Of a stretch of DNA of 64,000 bases, positions 1-11,596 are shown one piece after another. The DNA lies in NCBI GenBank assembly GCA_963556255.1, contig OY744615.1, forward strand, positions 20,166,815 to 20,230,814, given 5' to 3'. The notes under the pieces are model-generated. The model saw only the letters and a program-made list of their open reading frames with translations. It ran no database searches and was not told the origin of the DNA. Position numbers and translations under genes: made by a program. The first letter of the stretch is position 1, and each line of letters begins with the position of its first letter. The DNA comes from Allolobophora icterica (taxonomy: Eukaryota; Annelida; Clitellata; Crassiclitellata; Lumbricidae).

Positions 1-89
1 CAAAAACACATGGCACCAAAAATGCATAATCTAGCAGACAATGCTGCCACTTCCACATTTTAACATGATATTTCATTTAACATGCTGAT
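1..89. repeat. left part of a dispersed repeat also present at 48938-49380
   Basis: This stretch matches 48938-49026 in the same orientation with scattered substitutions (shared words include acatggcacca and ctagcag). The match resumes at 2414, so the copy is split by the transposon at 90-2413. No coding potential is visible. Confidence 0.8.
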
Positions 90-2413
90 TAAGGTGGTCC
101 ACAAAAATAAAGTGTGAGCTAGAGACCAGGCCACCCTCTCAGTTTTTTACACCTGTCAATAGTATTATTGAGGCAAAATTTCAGCTTCTTATTCCAACTG
201 GAAGATTGTGCTCAATGACAAATAAATATTACCATATAGTAGTATTTGCTGTAAATCTCGATGCCTTATAACTTGGTCACAAAAAGTTGAAGTTGTGAAA
301 ACTCACAGTTGACAAGGTTCGAGCCTTGAGCTTGAAATAGTTTCTGTTGTGTTATCAGACTTACTTACTTACTGATACTTGAAGCAAAAAAGTGTACAGT
401 TCTTGTTGAAGGTCATAGTGCCTACTTCCTGTGTTTTGGGCTGACATGTTTTCATAAGTGAATTTTTACATTACAATTGCTGCAGCGCTTGGCTGTGGTC
501 CTTCTGTCCTGCCACTTTCGCGTAACATAGTGCGTAAGAAAGCCAGGATAGAGCATGCTGAAGCTGTAAGATCTGAATTTGTACCAGATTAGCCACTGGT
601 ACTACACTGGGTTGAGTAAACCCTGCCTAAGATCTTTGGATCAGGAAATGTCGACCGCCTCCCAGTGCTGCTTTCAGGTGATGGTGTGAATAAGCTCCTC
701 TTTGTGCCCAAATTAGCATTTGGGACAGGATGCAATGAATTCATGGTCGTTCATATTCTTCTGAAGTTGTGAAAACTCACAGTTGACAAGGTTCGAGCCT
801 TGAGCTTTGATACAATGTATGTCAACACTGGGCATTTCAACGGATTGTGTGTTCTGCTGGAAGACAAATAAGCTGAGAGCTCTTGTGGTTGGCCTGCCGT
901 CATCATGTAATTGAATTGATTTTAGCCAAAGTATTCACCTTGTGCTGCAGTCCACCTGTTCTCCATAAATCCCAATCTTCAAGAGATTTAAAGCTGCTGG
1001 GAAGGTGTGACACGTGTCAACTTCCGAGGACTGGAAGTCATATCCGACACTACAGCCCCCCATGAAACAGCGTCAGTTTTCTCAAGGGGTTTGCTGAAAG
1101 AAATTCAGAGATCAGAGACAACTACCAAGAGCTCATTGAGCTGACAGTGGTTGTCCTTGGAAGTCAGTCTTCAATCATTCACTGGAGAGCCCTGGGCCAA
1201 TTCGCCATGCACATTGGATGGCCAAGTTACTGTATGCAATCAAAATCTAACTTTTTCGCGATCAGATTCATTGATTTTTGAAGTTTGGTGCCCTGTTTTA
1301 CGCAAAGGCATGGACAAAGGCCCCACTTGCTGCTGAAGCTCAAGAACAAGTTCTATCACTTTGGATTGGTCTAGGACAATATGAGTCTATTGACTGTGAC
1401 GTTAGCGTTGCTGTCAGGACTTTCCTAAAAAACCACTTGTGGTACCTTTCAGACGAGGCTGTAGGTCTGGCACTGTTCTCAGACCAACTTCCTGTAAGAG
1501 ATAAAGTGAAGATTGTCGACCAGCTTCCTGTAAGAGATAAAGTGAAGATTGTCCAGAGAATGACTGCAAGACCAACTTCCTGTACGAGATAAAGTGAAGT
1601 TTGTCTACAGAATGACTGCAGAGCCTGGTGAAAGAAGGTGAGAAGTGATGCTAAGGTACTGAATGAGGGGTTTTGTGTGATTTTACAACCCACTGAGCAC
1701 TGACAGTACTGTCACACCTGAAGATGAGTAGCTTTTGTGTTACACTTCAACCACAGAAATGGATCGAGAATGAGGATTATAAGCAAGGCAGATAGATAAT
1801 TCAGCAGTTGAGAGTGGTGAACGACACGGCTGAGAGGGTGCGAAGTTGTTCGAGGAATTCTACTGACTCATCACCAATGATGAAGAAGAAAAGTTATTTC
1901 TTCTTCAAGTGGTCGAGGCAAATATGAAAGCTGTTCTCACTCACACAAGAAAGAAGTCTGCTGTTGACGCAGTGCTTGCAAAGCCTTGCAGTTTCTAGAG
2001 TCAAATACTGTAACGGGTGTTGAAATGATAAAACAAGAACAATCGACATTCGATATTCATGGACTGGACGATGTTTTGACATTTTTGGATATTTCAAATT
2101 CATTAAACCTTCTGAAATTTTACAGTTCCATCTGCCTAACTGTTCTTGTATTACATATGTTGTCAAATTACAGTAATATTTGATCTGTCTTGAAATAAAA
2201 TGCATTTGTATGCTCAACACACTCATTTCTACAATTAATGTCTATTTATCGGAATATGACTAAGTAACATAGTCCGTGAGCATCGTCTTCCAGTTGGAAT
2301 AGGAAGCTGAAATTTTACCTCAATAATACTATTGATAGGTGTAAAAAACTGAGAGGGTGGCCTGGTTTCTAGCTTGAACTTTATTTTTTACCATGTGTCT
2401 GTGGACCACCCTA
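90..2413. mobile_element. decayed DNA transposon with ~140-bp terminal inverted repeats
   Basis: The element begins TAAGGTGGTCCACA and ends with the complement of TAGGGTGGTCCACA. The inverted similarity continues for about 140 bp into each end. It is flanked by a perfect 8-bp duplication ATGCTGAT at 82-89 and 2414-2421. The related repeat at 48938-49380 has a single such site and no insert, which serves as an empty site. Inside are broken reading frames that in pieces read like a transposase: HAHWMAKLLYAIKI near 1206-1250 and FLKNHLWYLSDEAVGLALF near 1424-1480. I associate such strings with a widespread invertebrate transposon protein, but I cannot name its superfamily. Stops and frameshifts show it is dead. 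A 44-bp direct repeat (290 and 764) and a roughly 30-bp tandem duplication (1487-1560) lie inside. Confidence 0.85.
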
Positions 2414-2745
2414 ATGCTGATAGACATACCTGATACCTCTGAGAAAGCATAATTCCTCCTCACATGAACCCAAAGCTAATTGTTCGCAGAACTTCAAAGC
2501 AAATCAAACCAAATTCTTTTCACATTCCGTGATTTCACGTACAAATGCAACTATTTACAAACTATAAATAAAAGCTGGTCTAATATTCTGCGCAAACTTT
2601 CAACAGTCGCTCAATCTGCTTCGAGTCTGTGCCAATCCCCAAGCTGTGGACTTACAATGTCATCAGGTAACGTATTTCAGACGTAGAAGATTTAAAGCAT
2701 TTAAAGATGTGGTCGATGAATCCACAAGCAACAATTCATCATCAC
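2414..2745. repeat. right part of the dispersed repeat interrupted by the 90-2413 element
   Basis: It aligns directly with about 49027-49375, sharing words such as gtgatttcacgt and cagacgtagaagatttaaag. The alignment ends near 2745, where a LINE 3' end begins, so a second insertion seems to have hit the same copy. Confidence 0.8.
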
Positions 2746-2965
2746 TTGGTCAGCGCCCACATAACTTCGAACTACCGAAGAAAGACAATCAAAATTTCAT
2801 CAAAATTTCATCCTGAGGGTACTTTATAGACGATAGTCCCGAGCACTGCCCTTTTTGATCCGATTGAATGTTCATTTCCCTTTCTTTTCTTAACTTTTTG
2901 TTCCTGGTTGCTGTATGACAATCAGTTCACTCAATAAACGAATACACATACATACACACATACAT
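2741..2965 (+). mobile_element. LINE 3' end (ORF2 C-terminus and tail)
   Basis: The plus strand encodes QRPHNFELPKKDNQNFI, which resembles the extreme C-terminus of non-LTR retrotransposon ORF2 proteins (pattern RPRxHxFxLPxKDxxNFI). An A/T-rich tail follows, ending in an AATAAACGAATACA motif. The same AATAAACGAATACA motif ends the LINE at 29140-29160. It is a severely 5'-truncated copy. Confidence 0.7.
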
Positions 2966-5059
2966 GTCAGCCTAAGAGTCCGGACACAAGGGCTGAGGTC
3001 CAGACAAAAGTTTTACTACGGATTGAAGGGGTAGGCCTAGGTCGTTCCATAAGGAAGGGCCAAGGATAGCAAAAGCACGGTGTTGAGCCTTGGCAGTCCT
3101 AGACCAGGAACGAGGTCAAGCCGATCAGCAGACTGAAGAGCCAATGGTCTGTTTTATATAGATGAGTAAATTAACCAGTTAGCTGCATATGTATCGGTGT
3201 ACGTAAGTAAGTAGCCTTAATTTTCTGCTGACAAATGCATATGCATTGCTCAATAGGTAGTAAATTATGGTAATAATGGTTTTTGAGCAAATTAGTAACT
3301 AATAGATAGTCCTTAAAGGATGTTATTGTAATCTATCAGAATTAGTAAACAGTTACAGTTTTATGATAAATTAATTAGATGAGTCTGTAATGTTGACGTT
3401 ACTTCTTCAGTGCTAATTTATAGACGCTGGTTGACGGCTGACTCGACTGAGGAATGCCAAGAGTGGACCAATAAATTGAACCAATAAATCTTGAATTACC
3501 TACGTGCCTGGCATCCTTATGCCAATCTTTCAGTTCGTTTGCCTTCCAAAGATGCTCCTCTCTACTGAGCACAAACTACTGCTAAATGTCGATGAGGAAA
3601 GGTTTATCCCTTCGTTTAACCGTCTGGAAACCAGAACTAATGAACGGACATCCCTTGTTCTTGCATTGTATGATGAAGTTTTGCAGCATGTCTTGACCAG
3701 AAGCTTTTCCTTCAAGCATGTGCAGTCTGTATATTTCACTGGCTTAGTTTTTGGGTTGGACCTGTGCCACAATGCTACTTTGTTCGTAAGACTACGGTAC
3801 TGTGTTTTTCAGCAGGCAACTCTGTCACACAGAGATCTGCTTGCCTGCCTAATGTTGATCACCAATTGAGATTGATGTAAAATAAGTCACGTAGTCATAA
3901 AAATTGTTCTTATGCATATGACAGGTTTATTTAGATCAGCTGGCAAACTTAACGACAGTCTGCCTTTGTGGAGTGGTTATTAGTCGCAGGTGGAAATAGT
4001 TGGTTCCACTGTTCCACCCATAAATTAAAATAGATGTAGTTGGCTAGGAGGTCATCTTCTAAAGAATGCAATGTCAAATATGTGTATTTCAATGTTTTCT
4101 TTAAGAAACCCTGCCCTTGGCAGTTGACCCAGCATCAATCTCTTGCTATGTGAATGTTTCTGAAAATGTTAGAAAATCCAGTAGTAGTGTGTGGTCAAAT
4201 GTATCGTTATGCAGCTGCACATTAAATGCATGCAACCATTTCAACGGAACTCTTCAACAGCGTTCCCTTTGCTACCAACATCAATCCACCATCAGACAAC
4301 GTGCTTTTCAGGCTGTGTTGAAGTGAGGGTAGCAGAGAAGGCAAATAATTATGGACAATTAGAAATCACAACAACAGTACTGTGCATGTCTGATGAGAAA
4401 AGCTGGCTGGTAAACATTTATGGTTTCATGCCAAACAGATTGTGCATGGTGGCAGTTGTTGTATCTTAAAAGTCAATGAAGATTAAGGTAAATCAGTCTC
4501 AATAATCCTGATAAAAAGTGTTGAAGTTGGAGCCAAAGCACAGCACTCTAACAGTGTGCCATATGAATCGTGACACCCATTTTCACTATGACTTGAGATG
4601 GTGATCTTATGCAGAACTGTGGAATTTTTGCAAGCAAAACTGTGCAGTGACGTAATATTTACTGACGTAGGCCTAATATTTACTAACTAACTATCCGATT
4701 ATCGTTAGTATATTATAATTCTTTTGGTAATTGGCTTATTCAGATGTAAAAATACTAATAACCTATAGATGCAAACCATATAGAATAGATATTAATTTAA
4801 TTGTTTAACCTGATCTGTTTGTTTGGTGATCGTCACTACTTTGTTCCGAATGAGTAGATTCTGTGATGTTGGCAAATTCTTGTTGAACCCTGGTGGACTC
4901 CTCGTTCATCGGCTGGGAAGCCAGTGTCAAGTGGCATTTCCCCAGCTGTAGAACCCGTCCTAAGTAACCTGCTAAAGGTTACCTATTGTTGCAGCGGTGT
5001 ACCTCTACTACTCCTCGTCGTTCATCGTTAGTACGAAGAATGCTACTAACATTAGGACT
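2966..5059. other. intergenic stretch, no supported gene
   Basis: No gene is supported here. A 121-codon frame at 3504-3869 (plus) starts with GTG, lacks recognisable motifs and overlaps an equally open minus frame, so I do not call it. A short AAGTAAGTAAGTAG motif at about 3203, like those near 36833 and 57465, looks like the tail of a minus-strand retroposon. Confidence 0.5.
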
Positions 5060-5767
5060 TCAAGCCATACCTGTGTATTTTACAGAAGAAAGTGATACCC
5101 TTTCTCGGTGGATTTGAGAAGGCTCTGCCTCAGGTCTTATAGGCGATGAAGGTATCTGGAAATGAACCGATGGTATATCTAAACCTCTCGTCGAGCGAGC
5201 CTCAATGCGTTCACTTCGACGGGGAGGATTTGAGACATTAAGAGAATCCCGTGTTGGCGACAGTACTGCCACTCTCTTAATGGTTGACTAGGGACAAAGA
5301 GCAGAAAGCGTGGAATCTGGACTAGATTCAACTGTGGGGACCTCCCAGTCCGATCCGAAGCTGCAACAACAGGTGGTCGCTCCCTTTAATACATTCTCTC
5401 TGATAATGCATCCACGCATTCATTTATCAACGATTGTCATCAATCACCTCATCCAGACTATCATGCAAAGCAGTTTGCTGTTGGGTCAAGATGGTTTGCT
5501 GGGAATTCACTTTACTCAGGGTATCATGCAAATCAGTTTGTTTTGGGGTCAATATGGTCTGTTGAGACTTCACTTCTTGCAGATTAGCATCCATAGTAGG
5601 GCGGATTGTTGAGTGATTAGAGTGTGCACGCTGGTTAGAATCTGAGTGAGAAGGGGGTCGGGTGGAGTAGGGCTTACTACCATACCTGTACCTCGTGGGG
5701 GCTGGTCATTCTCATGATCATCCGCACCAGACATTTTTGCAGTTACAGCTAGCTTAGAATGAGACAT
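5060..5767 (-). mobile_element. possible retroelement gag-like remnant
   Basis: Two adjacent minus-strand frames (5570-5767 and 5060-5272) have the proline/serine-rich, low-complexity look of a retrotransposon gag start, for example PPRGTGMVVSPTPPD followed by LLTQILTSVHTL. Between them, 5460-5580 contains imperfect repeats of a roughly 55-bp unit. I see no protease, RT or LTR pair. The assignment rests on general appearance only. Confidence 0.25.
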
Positions 5768-6365
5768 GACTGCGTTATCTCCAGCAACAATCTCAATTAA
5801 TATTACACAATAAACTGCAATAATAACTCGCAGGGAGCTGGGAATGGGGAAGCAGCGACTCTAAAAGCCTCTGCTGCCCAAATGCCCACCACGCCACCTT
5901 CACGTGGTACCTTGTTATGGAACAAAGTGCGTGGTGGGCGACCGAGTCATCGCCGGTATATGCGAGTACCCAGAGGAGAAGAACCTGTAGGGCGGATGAC
6001 GAACTCGTCAACGCTACGAGATGGTGTCTCGAGAAAAACACCGAGAGGAAGGCAACGGGAGACCACCTCTCTATAATGTTTATGCTCTGTCAATGAATGA
6101 CTTACTTACTTTCTTACTGCTTTTGATTTGCATTTTGCGTGACCTCGCGGGTCAAAATGTTTGTTGCTGTAATAATTAGGCCTATTGTAGTAATAATTCA
6201 CAGGCGTGTTGACGATAACGAAATTAAAAAATTAAACAACGTCACAATGCCTGTTGCCTAACAACGAATTTCAACTACACCAATTTTTACTCGTTTTCAA
6301 CAAATCTATGCTCATGCTTGAAGCTACGACTTCTATAGTACCGGTACCACTATAATAATGTACTA

Positions 6366-6652
6366 GGTATCAATCGATGGCACTACAAAACAGCTACCAA
6401 CAGGAAACGAAGAGAGGGAAACATGAAAGGGTCCACGGATTGAAAAGTGCTTGAGGCAGAGATGCCTGCAGACGAGTGAAGGATTAGAATTTCACAGAAA
6501 CACGCTGCGGATGGCATATACCTGCAGGTGTGCCTATCTGCAGAAGTATGATGACATTTGAGAAAGACGGTAGAATACTACCACATCCAATAAGAAAGCA
6601 GTTGCTTCAGCATCTTCGTAGCTCTTTTTTTTCAATGCCATCGATTGATACC
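6366..6652. repeat. short element with 17-bp terminal inverted repeats
   Basis: GGTATCAATCGATGGCA at 6366-6382 is matched by its complement at 6636-6652, giving a 287-bp unit. The inner 20 bp on each side are loosely similar too. No clean target duplication is visible, so it may be a MITE or just an inverted repeat. Confidence 0.5.
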
Positions 6653-7319
6653 AGAAGAGGGTTTTCTGTAGGGTTTTCGTAAAGCAAATGTCTGCACGTA
6701 AGCTATTTATTTGACCACGCTACAGTGTATGTAAATGTCAGACACTGCTATAATTAATTGTCTTAGCCAATGGCCGGTTAGAAACTTTTGCAAAAGTATA
6801 TATATATATGAGAAGCAGAAAATTCTTTTGTCGTTTGCTTTAATTAGTTCTCAACTCAACCGATAACTAGTTAAGACACGTACATACAGTTCAATTCTTC
6901 TGTTGCTGGTCATTTGAAAATATATGCAATTTACATCGATTTTTTTTCTCGAAAGAGCCCAATTATGGGACCGGAGAGATTCATGTACATGTGTGGGTTG
7001 AGGGGGGCACAGTTTCTTCTGCCAGTACACATGGGCGTTATGAGAGGCCTAGGCTTGAATTGCTGGGGGCCCTATATGAGTACCATCTGAATGTGCATAG
7101 TGGCGGGGTTAGGCTTTTAAAAAAATATAAACCCATGTAAAAAGATCCCTATTATATGCTACATGATGACATCTGCAATCACTATTTTCGTAGGTTGGAC
7201 TTACTCGTCCCAAAACGATAGAATAATTTCGTGGGATTACTCCGGCATTTTCATGCCCACTTGTTACTCGAAATACGTCCTAGTTTCCTGTCTCTAAATC
7301 CTGTCTCATTTTATTAAAC

Positions 7320-7480
7320 AGACCAATTCGGTATACGGACGATTGGTCATAGGCTGATTGGTCATTGGCTGATTGGTAATAGGCTGATTGGTCATGTGGA
7401 CCATTGGTCATAGGCTTTATTGGTCATATGGTCATAGGCTTATTGGTCATAGGACTTTCGGTCACATCGGTTACACTAGG
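7320..7480. repeat. minisatellite of about 18-bp GATTGGTCATAGGCT units
   Basis: Variants of GATTGGTCATAGGCT repeat about eight times with one or two changes each (with attggtaatagg and gaccattggtcat as variants). It directly precedes a longer-period tandem array. Confidence 0.8.
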
Positions 7481-7765
7481 CCTAATTGCCACTATTTAAA
7501 CGTTAATAATGAAATACGACAAATCAACTAATTGACACTAATGTAACGTTGACCAATCAACTAACTGATACTAATTTAACGTTAATAATGAAATCACTGT
7601 CAATTATGACCGATCGTCCATACGACCAATCAACTAAAGTCTAATTGACACTAATTTAAGGTTGATAATGAAATCGCTGTCAATTATGACCGATCGTCCA
7701 TACGACCAATCAACTAAAGTCTAATTGACACTAATTTAACGTTAATAATAAAGTCGCTGTCAAAT
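7481..7765. repeat. tandem array of about 85-bp units
   Basis: The unit contains ctaattgacactaattt, gttaataatgaaatc, gctgtcaattatgacc and gatcgtccatacgacc. About three copies are present, the last two nearly identical (7600-7680 and 7680-7760). No coding potential is visible. Confidence 0.8.
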
Positions 7766-7925
7766 AGCCGCATGTAACTCTGGTATAAATAGGACTGAAA
7801 CAAGAAACATAGGCCAGTAGAAAAGTTTTTAGTAAGATTTGCGTTGCAAAGAAGTTTTAGCTAAGAACAGGGGCGCCGTTGTAGGAGGCTGAATAGACTC
7901 CCCGTACAAAAAGACTCCCGGTACC

Positions 7926-10010
7926 GGACCTGGCCTGAGGTCCCGTTTGCAAAATGGTGTTGAGGGAAATTTTCACTGCCACTTAGTCAATGGGTTCCTA
8001 GACATGAAAAATCACCGATGTGCTTTTCTACCACAACGGCGTAACTCACGCTATGGCCAAATCCAAAATGGCCGCCGTCAGCCATATTGGAAAAATCATC
8101 TTTTTGTTTTTTAGAGTATATGCAAGTGTGATACCTCTAATCTGACTAATTTCGGTATGTAGAATTCATTTATGATATTGTTTTTGCCATTAGGGTCATC
8201 TTCACCTTCAAAGGTCACGGTCAAGGTCATTTTGTTACATCGACGATTTCGATTATAAATTAGCCGGATTTCGCAGTAGAAACAGGTGTAATATCTCTAA
8301 TTCAACTAATTTCGGTATGTGGAATTCATTTCTCATATTGTTTTCGCCATTTGGAGTCATCTTCACCTTCAAAGGTCACGGTCAAGGTAATTTGTTACAT
8401 CGACGATTTCGATTATTACTTAGCCGAATTTAGCATCAGAAACAGGTGTAATATCTCTAATTCAACTAATTTCGGTATTTAGAATTCATTTCTGATATTG
8501 TTTTCGCGATTAGGGGTCATCTTAACCTTCAAAAGTCACGGTCACCTCCCCATGCCAAGCCAGTGCTACGGCCTACACTGCCAACAGACATGCTGCTACA
8601 CCCTGAAACAAAGCAAGTGACGTTGCTCGACACTGCCCGAAGCGTAGTTGCAAAACGGGAATACTTCTTCAGTTTGATCCGCCATGGTGCATCTGCAGGA
8701 GACCCTCCTATCTGGGCCGCTGTTCACACACTTGTCTCATCTGCTGTGGTTCCAATTATGCATATTGGCTTTCTCCCCATAGTACCCAGACCAATCACAG
8801 AGCGCGCTACCGTCGGGCATTGCCTCACCAACTTTCAGAGTGCGCAGACAGATGAATCAAACATCAATGGCGGTATGGTGCGATGAGTGTGTGTTCGCCA
8901 TTGCCTGTGATATTTACCTGGACGAGACGGAACAGTTCAAGGATTTGTTTCTGTGCATGGGCCCTTTCCAATTAGTTGAGTTAGAGATATTACACCTGTT
9001 TCTGATGCTAAATTCGGCTAAGATATGTATAATCGAAATCGTCGATGTAACAAAATGACCTTGACCGTGACCTTTGAAGGTGAAGATGACTCCAAATGAC
9101 GAAAACAATATCATAAATGAATTCTACATACCGAAATTAGTTGAGTTAGAGATATTACACCTGTTTCTGATGCTAAATTCGGCTAAGATATGTATAATCT
9201 CAATCGTCGATGTAACAAATGACCTTGACCGTGACCTTTGAAGGTGAAGATGACTCCAACTGGCGAAAACAATATGAGAAATGAATTCCACATACCGAAA
9301 TTAGTTGAATTAGAGATATTACACCTGTTCTACTGCGAAATCCGGCTAAGATATGTATAATCGAAATCGTCGATGTAACAAAAGACCTTGACCGTGACCT
9401 TTGAAGGTGAAGATGACTCCAAATGACGAAAACAATATCAGAAATGAATTCTACATACCGAAATTAGTTGAGTTAGAGATATTACACCTGTTTCTGATGC
9501 TAAATTCGGCTAAGATATGTATAATCTCAATCGTCGATGTAACAAATGACCTTGACCGTGACATTTGAAGGTGAAGATGACTCCAAATGGCGAAAACAAT
9601 ATGAGAAATGAATTCCACATACCGAAATTAGTTGAATTAGAGATATTACACCTGTTCTACTGCGAAATCCGGCTAATTTATAATCGAAATCGTCGATGTA
9701 ACAAAATGACCTTGACCGTGACCTTTGAAGGTAAAGATGACCCCTAATGGCAAAAACAATATCGTAAATGAATTCTACATACCGAAATTAGTCAGATTAG
9801 AGGTATCACACTTGCATATACTCTAAAAAAACAAAAAGATGATTTTTCCAATATGGCTGACGGCGGCCATTTTGGATTTTAGCGTGAGTTACGCCGTTGT
9901 GGTAGAAAAGCACATCGGTGATTCTTCATGTTTAGGGACCCATTGACTAAGTGGCAGTGAAATTTCCCTCAACAACATTTTGCAAACGGGACCTCAAGCC
10001 AGGTACTGGA
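7926..10010. mobile_element. 2.1-kb foldback element made of ~165-bp repeats in inverted arms
   Basis: The left arm (7926-8545) and right arm (about 8965-10010) are reverse complements. Both run from an outer segment containing GGTCCCGTTTGCAAAATG through a segment with aatggccgccgtcagccat. Each arm then carries a tandem array of about 165-bp units: two to three on the left and about five on the right. Every unit carries an AAGGTCACGGTCAAGGTCA-type motif. The unpaired centre (8547-8965) holds a broken coding fragment, described separately. No terminal target duplication was found. Foldback or unequal growth of a palindromic transposon fits. Confidence 0.8.
8547..8965 (+). pseudogene. broken fragment of a dispersed transposon-like protein inside the foldback
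   Basis: Two plus-strand frames, offset by a frameshift near 8840, together read like one protein. They include AAVHTLVSSAVVPIMHIGFLP, then LTNFQSA, then CDECVFAIACDIYLDETEQF and LFLCMGPF. The order W/A..H.L.S, IGFLP, NFQ, CDEGVF-like and LGPF/MGPF is one I know from many uncharacterised, probably transposon-derived invertebrate proteins. The frame ends where the right repeat arm begins. The piece looks captured and is not functional. The name of the family is unknown to me. Confidence 0.5.
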
Positions 10011-10119
10011 CTTATTATATCCGAGTATAAGTTGACTGGGGAGTTAATTGATACTAGGACTAAAAACACTCTACCCTGCGAATAAACACTCCCCGATTGT
10101 TTTCGTTTGAGACCGGACT

Positions 10120-10330
10120 GACACTAACTGGTGGAGTTAATTCTTCCTGGGACAAACTGAACAGGGAGTTCATTCTTCCTAGGACCAAATGACTTGTGGA
10201 GTTCATTCTTCCTAGCAAAAATTGAAAGGGGAGTTCATTCTTCCTAGGATCAAATGACTTGTGGAGTTCATTCTTCCTAGGATAATTTGAAAGGGGAGTT
10301 GATTCTTCCTAGGACCAAATGACTTGTTAA
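10120..10330. repeat. minisatellite of ~41-bp units in an 82-bp higher-order pattern
   Basis: The core GGAGTTCATTCTTCCTAG occurs repeatedly, alternating with aaatgacttgt and attgaaagg spacers. It directly follows the right arm of the foldback element. Confidence 0.8.
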
Positions 10331-11212
10331 CTATATTTTGCTGTTTGTAGTACGGTATGGATAACTTTTTTTAAATGTAAGAAAACAGTGCTTAAGCTTA
10401 GGCCTATATCCAAAATAGCACCAAGAAATGTGTGCAATGCAAAGCAAGCACATCCCCACTGACATTACTGGTTTTTGGCGAAACCGATGTTATCGATTTC
10501 TTTAAAAATGACTGTGTTCCATTATCATTGCAGGACGTTAATAATAATTTATTCAGCGTTACATTTTATATTATAATACTCCTCAACGGCTTAAGTAAGT
10601 AAGAAGTTTTCCTTTATTAATCCAAACTGCTAACCGCATTTTGGTTTACACGTGTTGGCCTAACTCACGCAGTGCTTATTTTAACAGATTTACACTAGGC
10701 CTACTGGGACAAAGTCGGGCGTCTGGTTGACGACCTTTTTGGCAATTCATCTCCCAAAAAAGTTGATGACCTTTTACAGAAATTCATCTCCGAAAAATTT
10801 TATGACCTTTTTTAGGAATTCGTCTCACAAAACTTTGGGAATTTTATAATTTTGTTTTGACCTTTTTTGAGATTTCCTTCTTGGGAAGCGACAATGCATT
10901 TTGCCTAATTTTACTACTGGGACAAATCTTAAAACTCCTGCAACATTTGCCCCAATAGTTTAAACATACATTCCCTGGGACAAATCACCCTAACTACTGG
11001 GACAAATCCTAAGACTACTGGGACATTTTCCACACTAGTTATACAGTTAAAATATGCCCTGATATCACGTCCAGGCTAAAGTACTAGGGCCTATATTCCG
11101 ATGAAAATCATCCTAATTATGAAAGATTTGCGAGCCAGACTGTCAGCAGTCTGGAGACCCGATTATGAACACGGGGTCGCAAAGTATTACCAGTATGCTT
11201 AAGAGGGGCCCG
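10331..11212. other. non-genic; retroposon tail and a weak tandem repeat
   Basis: At 10590-10660 a minus-strand retroposon end is seen: AGTAAGTAAG followed by the complement of AATAAAG and the word ccgcattttggtttac, shared with 59210-59275. From 10725 to 10880 a unit of about 45 bp (gaccttttt...aattcatctc) repeats three or four times. From 10910 to 11040 actactgggacaaatc-type units repeat. No gene is visible. Confidence 0.6.
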
Positions 11213-11596
11213 CATAGGCGTAATTTGTGGGGTACTTTTTGAACTGGGGGTTCCGTACCTTCCACTTTCGAACAATGCCAATCAGTATTTCATTACAGAG
11301 ACCGCAGTCTTCGCCTTCTTCGTGTATGTAAGAAATTGGTACCCCCACTGGCCGGGCGATCTTGTTTGACAGGTGGGGGACACGGGACACTTTTGAACTG
11401 ATCTGGTCAAAAAAGAGGTGAAAAAACTTTTCGCGCTCACGCACGAAAATTTGACCTTTTTTGGTGTTTCTTCAAAATTTGGGGGGACAGCTGTATGCAG
11501 TGTCCCCCACTCTTAAAGGTAGGGAGTTTTGTCCCCCTCGATCTCCCAGATCGCCGCTCATGGTACCCCCACTTTTAGACCAAAGTTACGCCCCTG
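11213..11596. mobile_element. hAT-like MITE (CATAGGCGTAA family), split by a nested MITE
   Basis: It begins CATAGGCGTAATTTGTGG and ends ACTTTTAGACCAAAGTTACGCCCCTG, whose last part mirrors the start. Better copies of the same family lie at 58425-58626 (perfect 8-bp target duplication) and 13334-13537 (reverse orientation). The flanks here share only an agagggg word, so the duplication is decayed. A second element at 11347-11562 interrupts it. Confidence 0.7.
11347..11562. mobile_element. nested hAT-like MITE (GGCGATCTT family)
   Basis: It is flanked by GTACCCCC at 11339-11346 and 11563-11570, an 8-bp target duplication inside the CATAGGCGTAA element. The interior closely matches the element at 45453-45671, sharing tttcgcgctca and ttttggtgtttcttcaaaa. 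The ends read ACTGGCCGGGCGATCTT and, on the other side, GATCGCCGCTCATG. No coding capacity. Confidence 0.85.

Noticed and set aside
3504..3869. 121-codon plus-strand gene
   Set aside because: It starts at GTG, has no motif, and the opposite strand is equally open over most of it.
7881..7960. CAGGGGCGCCG at 7872 as the start of a hAT element containing the foldback
   Set aside because: No complementary end or target duplication was found near 10.0 kb.
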